From: Caballeronia sordidicola
GTDB taxonomy: Bacteria; Pseudomonadota; Gammaproteobacteria; Burkholderiales; Burkholderiaceae
Length of the DNA: 64,000 nt
NCBI RefSeq assembly: GCF_001544455.2
Contig: NZ_FCOC02000008.1
Coordinates: 62,001 to 126,000 of the forward strand
Reading direction: 5' to 3'
Shown piece by piece: positions 52,297 to 61,440 of the stretch. Made by a program: the position numbers and the translations under genes. The stretch's first letter is position 1. Each line of letters begins with the position of its first letter. The notes under the pieces were generated by a model. The model did not search any database, was not told the DNA's origin, and saw nothing but the letters and a program-made list of their open reading frames with translations.

Positions 52297-53072
52297 GTCA
52301 GGCTCCGGTTCAGGGTTTCGAACAGCTTGGCGGCGTCGAGCAAACCGACCGTCACGCCCTTGCACGCCGTGACCGCGATCGCATGCGAGGCGGACATGCT
52401 CGCGATGGTCGCGGGGACTTCCTGGAAATCGGCGCGCGCGAATCGATGCACACCATCGACGGCATCGACCGGAAACACGGTCGGGTTCGCAAGCTCGCCG
52501 CGCTGGATGCCATCGGCTGCGGGTTCGACCACGAGCAGGCGTGCGAGATCGCGGGCATCGACGGCCTGTTGCGAGCCTTCCCGCCGTCCGTCCTGAGCGA
52601 ATTCCGACTCGATCCCGAAAAGCCGCGCGAGCGAGGCGCACACGAGCAGCGCCCCGCGGATGTTCACCACCCCAAGCACGGCCCGATGCCGCCGGTGCGG
52701 CAGCGAGTGGATCGGCCTCAGTTGCGCGACCTGCTGGAAGATGGCCGTGGGCAGCCCGAGCCATTCTTCGCCGATACGAAACACGAGCCACGACGTGGTA
52801 TCGGCTTCCCGCGCGGTTCGACTGGTGAAGGGTTGCGTGGTCAGCGAATGCGGCGGCTGATTTTCGATCTCCCTATCCACGGTTCGCTCGCGGTCGAGCA
52901 CGCGCGCCGCCGCGGCATCGTGCACGGGACAATTGCGGCAATGGACATGGCCCGGCAGGCGCGAACACGAGCCGTCACCTCGCACGCCAATGCGGTTCCA
53001 GCAATCGTCAATGGGCGCGGCTCCAGCGGTCTCGCGAAGTGCATCCGGGACCGGAGCATGGACATCACGCAT
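52293..53072 (-). CDS. wspD: WspD: CheW-like coupling protein
   Basis: A 259-residue adaptor. The N-terminal part has a short Cys-rich segment (CSRLPGHVHCRNCPVHD, about residues 36-52), as in other WspD proteins. The CheW domain begins at SWLVFRIGEEWLGLPTAIFQQVAQ and contains VLGVVNIRGALLVCASLARL. It bridges WspA receptors and WspE. It overlaps wspC by 8 bp upstream and wspE by 4 bp downstream. A Cys cluster suggests metal or redox sensing, unproven. Confidence 0.9.
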   Translation of the reverse strand: MRDVHAPVPDALRETAGAAPIDDCWNRIGVRGDGSCSRLPGHVHCRNCPVHDAAAARVLDRERTVDREIENQPPHSLTTQPFTSRTAREADTTSWLVFRIGEEWLGLPTAIFQQVAQLRPIHSLPHRRHRAVLGVVNIRGALLVCASLARLFGIESEFAQDGRREGSQQAVDARDLARLLVVEPAADGIQRGELANPTVFPVDAVDGVHRFARADFQEVPATIASMSASHAIAVTACKGVTVGLLDAAKLFETLNRSLT

Positions 53073-54579
53073 CGCGTCCTCCCAATGCCCGTCCTGCGCG
53101 CGCCAGCAGCAACTGGGCGCCCGCGCGATCGCCCTCCAGCCCCAGTACGGCAGCCAGATGCGTCAACGCTTCGGCATGCCCGGGATCGAGATACAGCGCG
53201 CGTTTGTAGTGGCCGCGCGCCTCGGTCTGCGCGCCTTGTGCATCGGCGAGCACGCCCAGCAGGTAATACGCGTCCGCGCTCGACGGATTGGCCTTGAGAT
53301 ACGTTTGCGCGACAGCCGACGCTTCGGACAAGGAGCCGCCATCGGCCAGGGCGTGCGCCTGCTCCAGCGTGCCGTGTTTTTGCTGCATCAGTGTTGACGC
53401 TTGCAACGCTCGCGGCGGTTGCGTCCTCGAAGCGGGAACTAACACCGGACGCGTCGCGCCGGGCTGGGATCTGCCCAGTCCGCTTGATTCGCTCAGCAGC
53501 GCGCCCGCCCGCAACGTGAAGGTGTTCGCCGCGGCGAGATTCAAGCTTGCGGAGGCGTGTCGTGGCGCGCCGTATTGCGCCTGGAATTCCATTTCACGTT
53601 CCGCCTTCGCAATGGCGCCGTACAGCGCCAGCGTCCCCGTGTCCTGCAGGCCAGGGCTTTGGGTGTTGTCGAACGGTGTGCGGCCTTTCTCCGGCCGCCG
53701 GAACGCAAACGCAAGCGCGAGTTTCGCCGACGCCATTCCTTCGCGCATCATCAAGCCGGTTTCCGCCGGTCCGACAAAGAGCGTTCCGCCGGGCGCGAGC
53801 AGCCCATCCAGCACAGTCACCGCGTTGCGTTGCGTCTCGCGGTCGAAGTAGATCAGCACATTGCGGCAAAACACGAAGTCGAACGGTTCGAGCGTCTTCG
53901 CATCGAGCGTGAGCAGGTTCGCCTGGCGAAAGCGCACGCGCTCCGCGACGTCGGGCGAAAGCCGCCAAAGATCTCCCGATGCCTTGAAGTGGCGGTCGCG
54001 AAATCCAAGCGCGCGGCTGCGGAACGCATTGCTGCCGTAGCTTGCCGCGCGCGCGAAATCGAGCGCGTGGCCGCTGATGTCGATGGCGTCGATAGTAAAG
54101 CGCTCCGGCGCAATGCCCGCGTCGAGAAGCGCCATGGCAATGGTATACGCCTCCTCGCCCGTCGAGCACGGCATGCTCAGGATGCGCACCGGCTTGAACG
54201 GCTGCTCAGCAAGTCGCGTGCGCACGAGCGTGACGAGCGCGTTGAATGCTTCGCCATCGCGGAAAAACCACGTCTCCGGCACGACCACCGACTCAATCAA
54301 CGCCTGCATCTGCTGCGGTACGCCGTTCACGGCAACCCAGAAATCATCGATACCCAAGGCGTCGACGTTCGAAGCGTTGATCGCGCGCCACGCGGCGAAC
54401 TGGTCCGCCACGGCGCGCTCGATCGCGTTTTCGCCAATGGACGCCGCATCCAGCCCGATGGTCCGATGCAGCAACGCCGCAAAGCGCGCGACCTGCTCGC
54501 GCGGCAACGGTTCGCGCGTGCTTTCGTGAAGCGCGTCGAGCGGCCGGCGGATTGGGCTGGGGATGAGGTCGTGTTTCAT
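53065..54579 (-). CDS. wspC: WspC: CheR-type methyltransferase with C-terminal TPR
   Basis: A 504-residue SAM-dependent methyltransferase acting on WspA glutamates. The CheR domain includes VVPETWFFRD, the SAM-binding ILSMPCSTGEEAYTIAMAL and FDFVFCRNVLIYFD. A long Ala/Pro/Ser linker follows (about residues 340-415), then TPR-like helices (PSSADAYYLLGVLADAQGAQTEARGHYKRALYLDP). ATG 54579 overlaps wspB stop by 4 bp. WspC constitutively methylates WspA, balanced by WspF. Confidence 0.93.
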   Translation of the reverse strand: MKHDLIPSPIRRPLDALHESTREPLPREQVARFAALLHRTIGLDAASIGENAIERAVADQFAAWRAINASNVDALGIDDFWVAVNGVPQQMQALIESVVVPETWFFRDGEAFNALVTLVRTRLAEQPFKPVRILSMPCSTGEEAYTIAMALLDAGIAPERFTIDAIDISGHALDFARAASYGSNAFRSRALGFRDRHFKASGDLWRLSPDVAERVRFRQANLLTLDAKTLEPFDFVFCRNVLIYFDRETQRNAVTVLDGLLAPGGTLFVGPAETGLMMREGMASAKLALAFAFRRPEKGRTPFDNTQSPGLQDTGTLALYGAIAKAEREMEFQAQYGAPRHASASLNLAAANTFTLRAGALLSESSGLGRSQPGATRPVLVPASRTQPPRALQASTLMQQKHGTLEQAHALADGGSLSEASAVAQTYLKANPSSADAYYLLGVLADAQGAQTEARGHYKRALYLDPGHAEALTHLAAVLGLEGDRAGAQLLLARAGRALGGRDA

Positions 54580-55043
54580 GCCGCGCTTTCGGTGAAGAGT
54601 TGCGCCTGTACGTGATCCGGCAGCAGATGTTCGACCCGGACCCACTGCACGAAACCTTGCGCGTCGCGCGCAAGCGGCCCGAGATACCGGGCTTGCGCCG
54701 CTTCCACACCTGAGTGGCTGAACGCGGTTGCATCGAGGGAAAGCGTGCGGATGGCGCGCTCAAGCATAATTGCAAGCCGCCGCTGCTCCACGCCCGCAGG
54801 CGTCTTGTGCGGGTAATACACCAGCGCAAGGCGTGTCGATAAACGTTCGAGCGAGCGGCGCCCGAGCGCAAGCGCCGCCAGGTCGATGACTGGCACCGGC
54901 GCACCCTCATGCTCGAAAATGCCCGCCACCCAGGCCGGCACGCCCGGCATGGTTTTCAGTGGCACGAGCGGCAACATCCGTTCGATCTGCGAACTGTCGA
55001 GGACGTAGCGGTCGTGATCGAGCGTGAACTGGACGAAGAGCAT
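54576..55043 (-). CDS. wspB: WspB: CheW-like coupling protein
   Basis: A 155-residue single-domain CheW homologue. MLFVQFTLDHDRYVLDSSQIERMLPLV and VAGIFEHEGAPVPVIDLAAL match the CheW core. It couples WspA to WspE in a second array position next to WspD. It lies 15 bp after wspA and overlaps wspC by 4 bp, consistent with one transcript. Confidence 0.92.
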   Translation of the reverse strand: MLFVQFTLDHDRYVLDSSQIERMLPLVPLKTMPGVPAWVAGIFEHEGAPVPVIDLAALALGRRSLERLSTRLALVYYPHKTPAGVEQRRLAIMLERAIRTLSLDATAFSHSGVEAAQARYLGPLARDAQGFVQWVRVEHLLPDHVQAQLFTESAA

Positions 55044-55058
55044 GGCCGTTTCAGGTCT

Positions 55059-56684
55059 TCAGGTCGCCACTTTGAAACGCGATACACCCGTGCGCAGGCC
55101 GTTGGCGGTATGCGTGAGATCATCGATAGCTTGGGTCGACTGACGCAGCGACTCCGCTGTTTGCTGCGCGGCCTCGGACAATTGCGCGAGCGCCTGCGTG
55201 ATCTGATCGGCGCCGCTCGCCTGCGTCTGCATGCCTTCGTTGACCATCACGAAACGCGGTGCGAGCGTCTGGACCTGCATGATGATCTGCGACAACTGAC
55301 CGCCCACCTGCTGCACGTCGGTCATGCCGCGCCGCACTTCTTCCGAAAACTTGTCCATGCCCATCACGCCCGCGGCCACCGCCGACTGGATCTCCTTCAC
55401 CATCTGTTCGATATCGAAAGTGGCGACCGCCGTCTGGTCCGCAAGCCGGCGAATCTCGGTCGCCACCACCGCGAAACCGCGCCCGTATTCGCCCGCCTTC
55501 TCCGCTTCGATAGCCGCGTTCAGCGACAGCAAGTTGGTCTGGTCGGCGACCTTCGTAATGGTGGCGACCACCTGATTGATGTTGCTCGCGCGTTCGTTGA
55601 GGATCGCGAGCTTGCCGTTCACCGAACCGGCCGCTTCCATCACGAGGCGCATGGTGTCTTCCATGCGCGTGAGGCCGATTTGCCCCGTGCCGGCGAGTTG
55701 CGCGGACTGCTCGGCCACGCCCGAGACTTCGTTCATGGTGCGCACGAGATCGCGGGAGGTCGCGAAGATTTCCCGCGACGTCGCGCCAATTTCAGTGGTT
55801 GTCGCTGCGGTCTCGCTTGCCGTGGCTTGCTGTTCCCGAGCGGTCGCGGCGATTTCCGCCACCGAGGTCGTCACCTGGAGCGCCGACTTCTGCGCCTGTC
55901 CGACCAGGCCGGTCAGTTCGTCGGTCATGCGGTTAAAACCTGCGCCGAGCGTGCTGAATTCATCGCCGCGATCGAGGTGCAGCCGTTGCGAAAGATCGCC
56001 GGTCCGCATTGCATCGACGACTTCGACCAGACGCTGCATTGGGATCGTGATGGCCTTGAGCAACAGGAAGCCCGCCCACGCCGCCACGAAAAATGTCACG
56101 AGCAACACGACGAGCAACGTGATTTCAGCTTTCGTGACCGAATGGCGAATGCTCTGTGCCGACTTGATCTGCTGCGCATTGTTCAGTTCCACCAGCTCGC
56201 GAACGGCCGTCCGTCCCGCCTCCCAGATCGGCGTGAGCTGTGTGTTGAAGGCTGTCGCAGCCGCGGCCTTCGATGCAGGCAAGTCCGCGAGGATTTGCGC
56301 CTGGATCGGTGCGTAGAGCGTGCGTTGCTGCTTGAAATCGTTGAAGAGACGCCGGTCGTCGTCATCGAAAATGGTCGCGGCGTACTTGTCCATCAGCTTG
56401 TCGAGCGACTCCTTGGTTTCTGCTGCACGCTGCGTGTCACGCTTGATCTGGTCGGGCTCGGCGTCGATGTATATCAGGCGCTGCGTCACCGTGTAGTTCT
56501 CGAACCAGGACGCGCGGATGGTCGTGGCGAGATATACGCCCGGTGAAAAATCGGCTTCCTGGCTCTGTGCGTCGCGATCGATGTCGCGGAACAACGCGTA
56601 GGACACCACGGCCATCACCAGCATCAACGCCAGGATCAAGCCAAAGCTCGCAAGTATTCGATTTCGAATGGTCAACTGCCTCAC
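55059..56684 (-). CDS. wspA: WspA: surface-sensing methyl-accepting protein
   Basis: A 541-residue membrane receptor. GTG 56684 (AAAGG upstream) precedes TM1 (LASFGLILALMLVMAVVSYALF). A periplasmic four-helix-type sensor domain (about residues 33-190) is followed by TM2 (LLVVLLVTFFVAAWAGFLLL) and HAMP (AITIPMQRLVEVVDAMRTGDLSQ). The signalling domain has the hairpin tip KVADQTNLLSLNAAIEAEKAGEYGRGFAVVA. It does not end in a CheR-docking pentapeptide. WspA senses surface contact and activates WspE. First gene of wspABCDEFR, divergently facing the 555-bp non-coding region. Confidence 0.93.
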   Translation of the reverse strand: MRQLTIRNRILASFGLILALMLVMAVVSYALFRDIDRDAQSQEADFSPGVYLATTIRASWFENYTVTQRLIYIDAEPDQIKRDTQRAAETKESLDKLMDKYAATIFDDDDRRLFNDFKQQRTLYAPIQAQILADLPASKAAAATAFNTQLTPIWEAGRTAVRELVELNNAQQIKSAQSIRHSVTKAEITLLVVLLVTFFVAAWAGFLLLKAITIPMQRLVEVVDAMRTGDLSQRLHLDRGDEFSTLGAGFNRMTDELTGLVGQAQKSALQVTTSVAEIAATAREQQATASETAATTTEIGATSREIFATSRDLVRTMNEVSGVAEQSAQLAGTGQIGLTRMEDTMRLVMEAAGSVNGKLAILNERASNINQVVATITKVADQTNLLSLNAAIEAEKAGEYGRGFAVVATEIRRLADQTAVATFDIEQMVKEIQSAVAAGVMGMDKFSEEVRRGMTDVQQVGGQLSQIIMQVQTLAPRFVMVNEGMQTQASGADQITQALAQLSEAAQQTAESLRQSTQAIDDLTHTANGLRTGVSRFKVAT

Positions 56685-56847
56685 GCATGAACCTTTATGG
56701 TTGAGTCCGCGTCCGGACAAAGAAACGCCGGCGCAATTTTAAGACGGAAAACAAAACAACCTGCGAATTGATATGGAGATATTTGTTGGTTATCTGCCAA
56801 TGCGGGTTTTGTTTATATCGAGCAAGCGTTCGAAGCGCGGACAAAAC

Positions 56848-57015
56848 TTATACACAGAAATTGGGGAGCACTCTGTTGATAACGTGCTGATAAGCGGCGG
56901 CCCATATTGAAAACAAACGGTTTTCAGTCACCGCTTCAAAGTGTTCGAAAAAAGCATTCGGAGATCGGTGTCACGCCAGGTTGTACACACAAACTGTGGA
57001 CGGCCCTGTGGACAA
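56848..57015. other. Cluster of DnaA-box-like 9-mers in a 555-bp non-coding region
   Basis: Exact TTnTnCACA matches occur at 56848-56856 (TTATACACA, + strand), 56981-56989 (TTGTACACA, +) and 57007-57015 (TTGTCCACA, -). Weaker relatives lie at 56874-56882, 56885-56893 and 56995-57003. The last two adjacent units read CTGTGGACGGCC and CTGTGGACAACC, a tandem 12-mer. The flanks (about 56735-56830 and 57030-57080) are AT-rich for this genome. It spans the gap between wspA and hipA. It resembles oriC sequence, but no dnaA, rep or par gene is nearby. Confidence 0.5.
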
Positions 57016-57239
57016 CCCTGGGCCTATGTCCGCAACTCTTTGATTTTTTGCAGAAAAACGAGAGCGATTCGTTTTGATACACGAAGCGTGGGACAGATTC
57101 GCGAGTCGTGACCGCACGTGTCATACCCAAGAAATATTCATGGGCGTGGTGATTGGCGCAGCTCGGCACCTGACTTACTGAACGCAGCCTCAAAATAGGG
57201 GCGATTTAAAAACGCCGATCTCAAGCCAAGCGCTTGCGT

Positions 57240-58508
57240 TCAGTGAGCGCCGCCAGCCGGCCGTTTTGGCTTCGTGACCGGCAACGGACCTGTGCGGCGA
57301 ACCTCGCCATGAATGCGCGCGAGCAGATCGTCTTGATACCGTTCGTCGGCGGTGAGCCGGTTGACGACCGTTTCAAATGCGGCGTCGATACGCAACAACA
57401 CCGCCTGCGCCTCGGCACCCTTCAGACCAAGGCGCTCGCCGTACGCCACAAGTTGTGCGGGCACAGGAAACACTTTGGATTTATTCAGGTTCAATGCCAT
57501 GCGGCCATCGAGTGACGGATAAATCCCTGTGCAGACGACGTCGTAAATTGGCGAAAGCCGGCGCGCTCCGGTCGGATTCTCATACACGATCCCGATGTTT
57601 TTCATATGGGCATCGCCGTCGCGAAGAAAGCACGACAACGCAACGCGTTCGAACAGCCGGATGGCCTGCGCGCGAAAATCAGCGCCGGTGTAAACCTCGA
57701 CCGCCCTCGCGATCATTTCGTAGCTGCCGCAATATTTATCGTTGCCTGTCAGCACGCTCATATCTTCGAAACCAAGCGCGGCGCCATCCGGCGTGCGGTC
57801 GAAACGAGCCATGACAAACAGCAGGCCGTCGTCGGAGAGCCAGAAATCCGGCACTTCAAAGCCTGCTTCGAGCGCGACCGACATACAAAGAAACTCGTTG
57901 CGCGCGATGCCCGGAAAATCGTCGCCCTCCGATTTCACGATGACCGTCTTGAGGGGCAGTGCTGCATGCGAATCGATGGTGGCTGCTTCGGCGGATGCAA
58001 CCCCGGAAGCCGGCAACAGCGGCACGACGGTCTTGGGCTGCACGCCCGAAATGCCGGAACCCAATGCGTACTTGCTCACCAGCCGCTCGAAGAGTTGACC
58101 CGACGGCGACGACAGCAATTCGTCCAGCCGCTCGCCCTCGCCTTCGGGCACCGATTCGCCGCGCAGCGCATACGTCAGGCGGCCAATCTGGTTCCGGCCG
58201 GCGAGAAACAGCAGGAACATATCGCTCGGCGTGCCAAACCTCGCCAGCCGTTCTTCGATGATGTAGCGCAGATAACCTTCCGGCCTGTTCATTGCGAATA
58301 CGCTCATCAACGCACCGCTGCTGTAGCTCTTGCGGCGCACGGGCATGGTCAGCGACACGGCGGCGCTTGCCTCGACGTCGCCGTAGTTGAAAACGAAGGT
58401 GCTTTCTTTCGCCAGCAATCCCGCGATGCCTTGAGGCGTGTGTACATCGAGTTGACGAATTTTGTCGAAGAGGGTTTCGAGGTCGACCCCTGCGGGAGGC
58501 GTGCTCAT
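57240..58508 (-). CDS. hipA: HipA-type serine/threonine kinase toxin
   Basis: A 422-residue kinase toxin. The autophosphorylatable Ser region is GSGISGVQPKTV. The catalytic segment is CFLRDGDAHMKN (Asp and Asn of the kinase loop), followed by SPIYDVV, the metal-binding Asp. N-terminal subdomain 1 begins with the usual short HipA_N-like part. In E. coli HipA phosphorylates glutamyl-tRNA synthetase and halts translation; the target here is inferred. ATG 58508 overlaps the hipB stop by 4 bp (ATGA). The pair has a palindromic operator upstream. Confidence 0.9.
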   Translation of the reverse strand: MSTPPAGVDLETLFDKIRQLDVHTPQGIAGLLAKESTFVFNYGDVEASAAVSLTMPVRRKSYSSGALMSVFAMNRPEGYLRYIIEERLARFGTPSDMFLLFLAGRNQIGRLTYALRGESVPEGEGERLDELLSSPSGQLFERLVSKYALGSGISGVQPKTVVPLLPASGVASAEAATIDSHAALPLKTVIVKSEGDDFPGIARNEFLCMSVALEAGFEVPDFWLSDDGLLFVMARFDRTPDGAALGFEDMSVLTGNDKYCGSYEMIARAVEVYTGADFRAQAIRLFERVALSCFLRDGDAHMKNIGIVYENPTGARRLSPIYDVVCTGIYPSLDGRMALNLNKSKVFPVPAQLVAYGERLGLKGAEAQAVLLRIDAAFETVVNRLTADERYQDDLLARIHGEVRRTGPLPVTKPKRPAGGAH

Positions 58509-58777
58509 TCCTCCTCCCGGAAGAAGAAGTCCAGGTCTTCGTAGACGACCGTGTCCTTGGGTCGCAAGGTCAGGTCGTAACCGAGCGCATTCGCCATCCT
58601 GCAGAACTCGTGAAGTCCGACGTTCTGCGCGGTTTCCGCATTGGTGATCGTGCGCCGCGACACGCCTGCGCGTTCAGCAAGCGTCTGCTGGCTCATGCGG
58701 TGCTCGCGACGAAGCGTACGTAGTTCGCCCGCGACTCGTTCACCATTTCCAATAGGGTTGGGATTTTTGCGCGTCAT
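58505..58777 (-). CDS. hipB: HipB-type helix-turn-helix antitoxin
   Basis: A 90-residue XRE-family protein that neutralises HipA and represses the operon. The helix-turn-helix is SQQTLAERAGVSRRTITNAETAQ (about residues 30-52). The C-terminal tail ends in an acidic EDLDFFFREEE. ATG 58777 is chosen; an upstream TTG would add three residues. It is the first gene of hipBA. Confidence 0.9.
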   Translation of the reverse strand: MTRKNPNPIGNGERVAGELRTLRREHRMSQQTLAERAGVSRRTITNAETAQNVGLHEFCRMANALGYDLTLRPKDTVVYEDLDFFFREEE

Positions 58778-58800
58778 AATGCGCAATTATAGTCAGCATC

Positions 58801-58832
58801 TTTAATTTGAGCACTATATTGCTCAAATTAAA
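58801..58832. promoter_or_regulatory. Perfect 32-bp palindrome, candidate HipB operator
   Basis: TTTAATTTGAGCA (58801-58813) and TGCTCAAATTAAA (58820-58832) are exact inverse complements around CTATAT. The site lies 24 bp before the hipB start, where a HipB dimer would repress transcription. Confidence 0.75.
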
Positions 58833-58895
58833 TTTTTTGTAGATGTTTTCAGAAAACGGTTTTGCGCATAATTCTGCGCTTATGTCGATAAAATA

Positions 58896-58927
58896 CAAGA
58901 AATGCGCATCTTGATGCGCATTTCTTG
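58896..58927. terminator. 32-bp hairpin after the AsmA gene
   Basis: CAAGAAATGCGCATC (58896-58910) and GATGCGCATTTCTTG (58913-58927) are exact inverse complements with only TT between, so the functional loop is larger. On the minus strand it is followed by TATTTTATC. It probably ends the asmA transcript 26 bp past its stop. Confidence 0.7.
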
Positions 58928-58953
58928 TTATAGCGGCTAGCTTCAGCCGACCT

Positions 58954-61341
58954 TCAGCTTCCTCGATACGCCGCCGCACTAGCTGGCGACGGCGCTGCCG
59001 GCTGGGCCTTCGCGCCCTTCGCGCCGGTGGATGCCGGAGCCGATGCCGCCGCCGGATTCGACACACCCGGTTCCATATATCCGGGCGCGCCCTTCGCTTT
59101 TTGTTTTTGCCCGGGCGGCGGCGCGGATGGCGCTTGCCGCATGTCCGTAAGCATTTGCGTACACGGCAACGGCTTGTTGTTACTCGGCGCGATCAACGGA
59201 ATCAGTGCGGCGAATGGATTCAACAATCCGAGCCCAACCGCCGCTGCGCCACGCGCTGCCAGCGCACCCGCATCCACGCCCACATGCGGGTCCTTGAACG
59301 TTCCCTTCACATAAAGCGGCGAGCGCAGCGAAAACACCCGGAAGCCCTTCGTATGCGGATGAATGCCCAGATTCATCTCCTCGGTCTTGAGATTGATGGT
59401 GCCGTCCATGTTGATCACGGCGTCGTCGGTATCGAGGGCGAATACGCGCGATTCAAGCACGCCGTTGGTCGCCACGAAATCAGCCGCAGCGCAGTTGATT
59501 TTCACGTCACGCTTGCCGAAGAGTTTCTCGTACACCGCGTTCGCCACGTTCAGGCCAGCCGCCTCCATATAAAGCCGGCTGACGGTGCCATCGGTGATGA
59601 GCGTTTTCACCTCGCCATTCATCGTGCCGGCGAGCGCGGCAGGAGAATTGCCGGTCGCGGACAGCGCCGCGTCGCCATTCACTTCGCCCAAAGCCGATTG
59701 CATCGTCTTGACGGTCGGCAAGAGCTGCTTCAACTTCAGATGCCGCGCCGATGTCGAGAAACGGCCCTTGAGCGGCACGCCGCTGCCATCCAGATGAATG
59801 TCCGATGACAACGTTCCCCCCGCCACGCCGAACTTCAGCGGTTCGAATGACAACACGCCGTCCTTCATCACGACATGCGTGTAAAGATCCGAGATCGGCA
59901 GCGCTGGATCCTTGACGATCTTGCGGCCGGTGAACTTCACGTCGGCGTCAATGGCCTTCCAGCGGTCCGTCTTGAATTCTTCGGTCGGCAATGCTTTCGC
60001 GGAAGGCTGTTTCTCGGTTTCGCCGCGCTTGGCCTTGTTTGCGTTGGAATCGGCACCGATAATCGGCGCAAGATCCGAGAATTGAAGAAGGTTCGACACA
60101 AGCTCGCCCGAAAGCAACGGACGCGGCTTGCGCCCGACAAACGTCAGTGATCCGTTAAGATCGCTGCCGCCCACCCGGCCGGTGAAGTTTTCGTACTTGA
60201 AGACGTTGCCGTCCTCGCGGAACTGGCCGACCAGACGCCCTTCCGTGGCGTATGGCGGTGTGGTCGGCAAGGTTACGCCAACAATCGGATAGAGGTGATC
60301 GAGACTCACGCCTTGCAGCCAGAGGCGCAGGTCGAGCGCGGCCAGATGCGCCGGGTCCGTCACCGTGCCCACAAACGCAATATGCGTGTCGCCGATACGA
60401 ACGTCCGCCTGCACCGGGAACGGGCGCATTGCGTCCTGCAAGGCCAGCACGCCGCCCACCTTGCCATCGCCGGATACCGCTACGTTGTTGTACTTCCCCT
60501 TGACCGACCAGCCAATGCCATACGGCGGCACCGGGGGCTTGGGCGCGTCCTTGGTCGTGATGCTCGTGTTGGCGGAAACGCTCGCGGGGTTCGGCGCGCT
60601 CGCGTTGGCGGCGGCTGCGGCGGACGCCGCCGAGGCCGCTGCCGCTTCCGATGCCGCGGCTTTATCGACTTGCTGGTTGAGCTTTTTCGCGCCGCTCTTG
60701 CCCACCTGCTCCGCGGACGATTTCTGCGATGCAGCTTCCTGCTGCTTCATCACGTCGCCAATAGGAATCATCTGGCCAAGCGTGTTTACGACCGCCTGCA
60801 TGTCCGCTTTCGTGATTTCATCGGCGTAGGCGATATTGCCTTTATTCAGCGCGATATCGTGAAGCTGCAGATTCCACGTGGACGGTTCCGTGGATTGCTT
60901 GAACTTGAATGTCCAGTTATTGCGGTTGTCTTTCAGGCGTTCGAGATCAACCGACGGGTTCACCAGATTGATGGATGGAATAACGATATTGCGCGCGAGC
61001 AGCGGCAATATCTCGACCTGGAAATCGATTTCGTCCAGTGTCGCGAAGTATTTCTGTTTGGTCCAGTCCGGATTGGCGACCGTGATCTTTTCGGCGGAAA
61101 AACGGGGCCACGGAACCCATCGGCGCCAGCCGGTTTCATTGGGCGGGCGCTGCCAGCCGACCTTCAGATCGCCGGTGATCTGAAACTCCCGGCCAATGGC
61201 TTGCGAAACCTTGTCGTCAATCCACGGTCTCGCGCGATTCCAGTCGAAAGTCAGGAACACGATCACCAGAACGGCGATCAGCACGAGCAGAACCGCGACG
61301 GTCCAACCCACTATTTTTCCGATTTTCCGGCCAATTGCCAT
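58954..61341 (-). CDS. AsmA family protein
   Basis: A 795-residue membrane-anchored envelope protein. One N-terminal TM helix (VAVLLVLIAVLVIVFLTF, about residues 14-33) is followed by a large periplasmic domain. The AsmA family features are visible: the N-terminal DWNRARPWIDDKVSQAIGREFQITGDLKV and, near the C-terminus, LESRVFALDTDDAVINMDGTINLKTEEMNLGI. An Ala/Ser-rich insert (about residues 222-262) and an Ala/Pro-rich tail are low complexity. AsmA-like proteins are thought to act in phospholipid transfer to the outer membrane. It is divergent from the fetAB pair (99 bp). Confidence 0.9.
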   Translation of the reverse strand: MAIGRKIGKIVGWTVAVLLVLIAVLVIVFLTFDWNRARPWIDDKVSQAIGREFQITGDLKVGWQRPPNETGWRRWVPWPRFSAEKITVANPDWTKQKYFATLDEIDFQVEILPLLARNIVIPSINLVNPSVDLERLKDNRNNWTFKFKQSTEPSTWNLQLHDIALNKGNIAYADEITKADMQAVVNTLGQMIPIGDVMKQQEAASQKSSAEQVGKSGAKKLNQQVDKAAASEAAAASAASAAAAANASAPNPASVSANTSITTKDAPKPPVPPYGIGWSVKGKYNNVAVSGDGKVGGVLALQDAMRPFPVQADVRIGDTHIAFVGTVTDPAHLAALDLRLWLQGVSLDHLYPIVGVTLPTTPPYATEGRLVGQFREDGNVFKYENFTGRVGGSDLNGSLTFVGRKPRPLLSGELVSNLLQFSDLAPIIGADSNANKAKRGETEKQPSAKALPTEEFKTDRWKAIDADVKFTGRKIVKDPALPISDLYTHVVMKDGVLSFEPLKFGVAGGTLSSDIHLDGSGVPLKGRFSTSARHLKLKQLLPTVKTMQSALGEVNGDAALSATGNSPAALAGTMNGEVKTLITDGTVSRLYMEAAGLNVANAVYEKLFGKRDVKINCAAADFVATNGVLESRVFALDTDDAVINMDGTINLKTEEMNLGIHPHTKGFRVFSLRSPLYVKGTFKDPHVGVDAGALAARGAAAVGLGLLNPFAALIPLIAPSNNKPLPCTQMLTDMRQAPSAPPPGQKQKAKGAPGYMEPGVSNPAAASAPASTGAKGAKAQPAAPSPASAAAYRGS

Positions 61342-61440
61342 CGTGGCATCCTCATTTTTCTCTTGGATTAGGGGTCAGCACATCGCGTGCCCGGCGTGCT
61401 TTATGATTGCGCTCAAATAACAATCCGATCCGTCAACGCA

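Noticed and set aside
49963..52791. 942-codon version of WspE
   Set aside because: The extra 165 codons run across wspD in another frame and are Arg-rich. ATG 52296 matches the Hpt start and overlaps the wspD stop.
56741..57239. Small minus-strand frame at 56936-57193 in the wspA-hipA gap
   Set aside because: No ribosome-binding site, unusual Cys/His/Lys composition, and it runs through the DnaA-box-like repeats.
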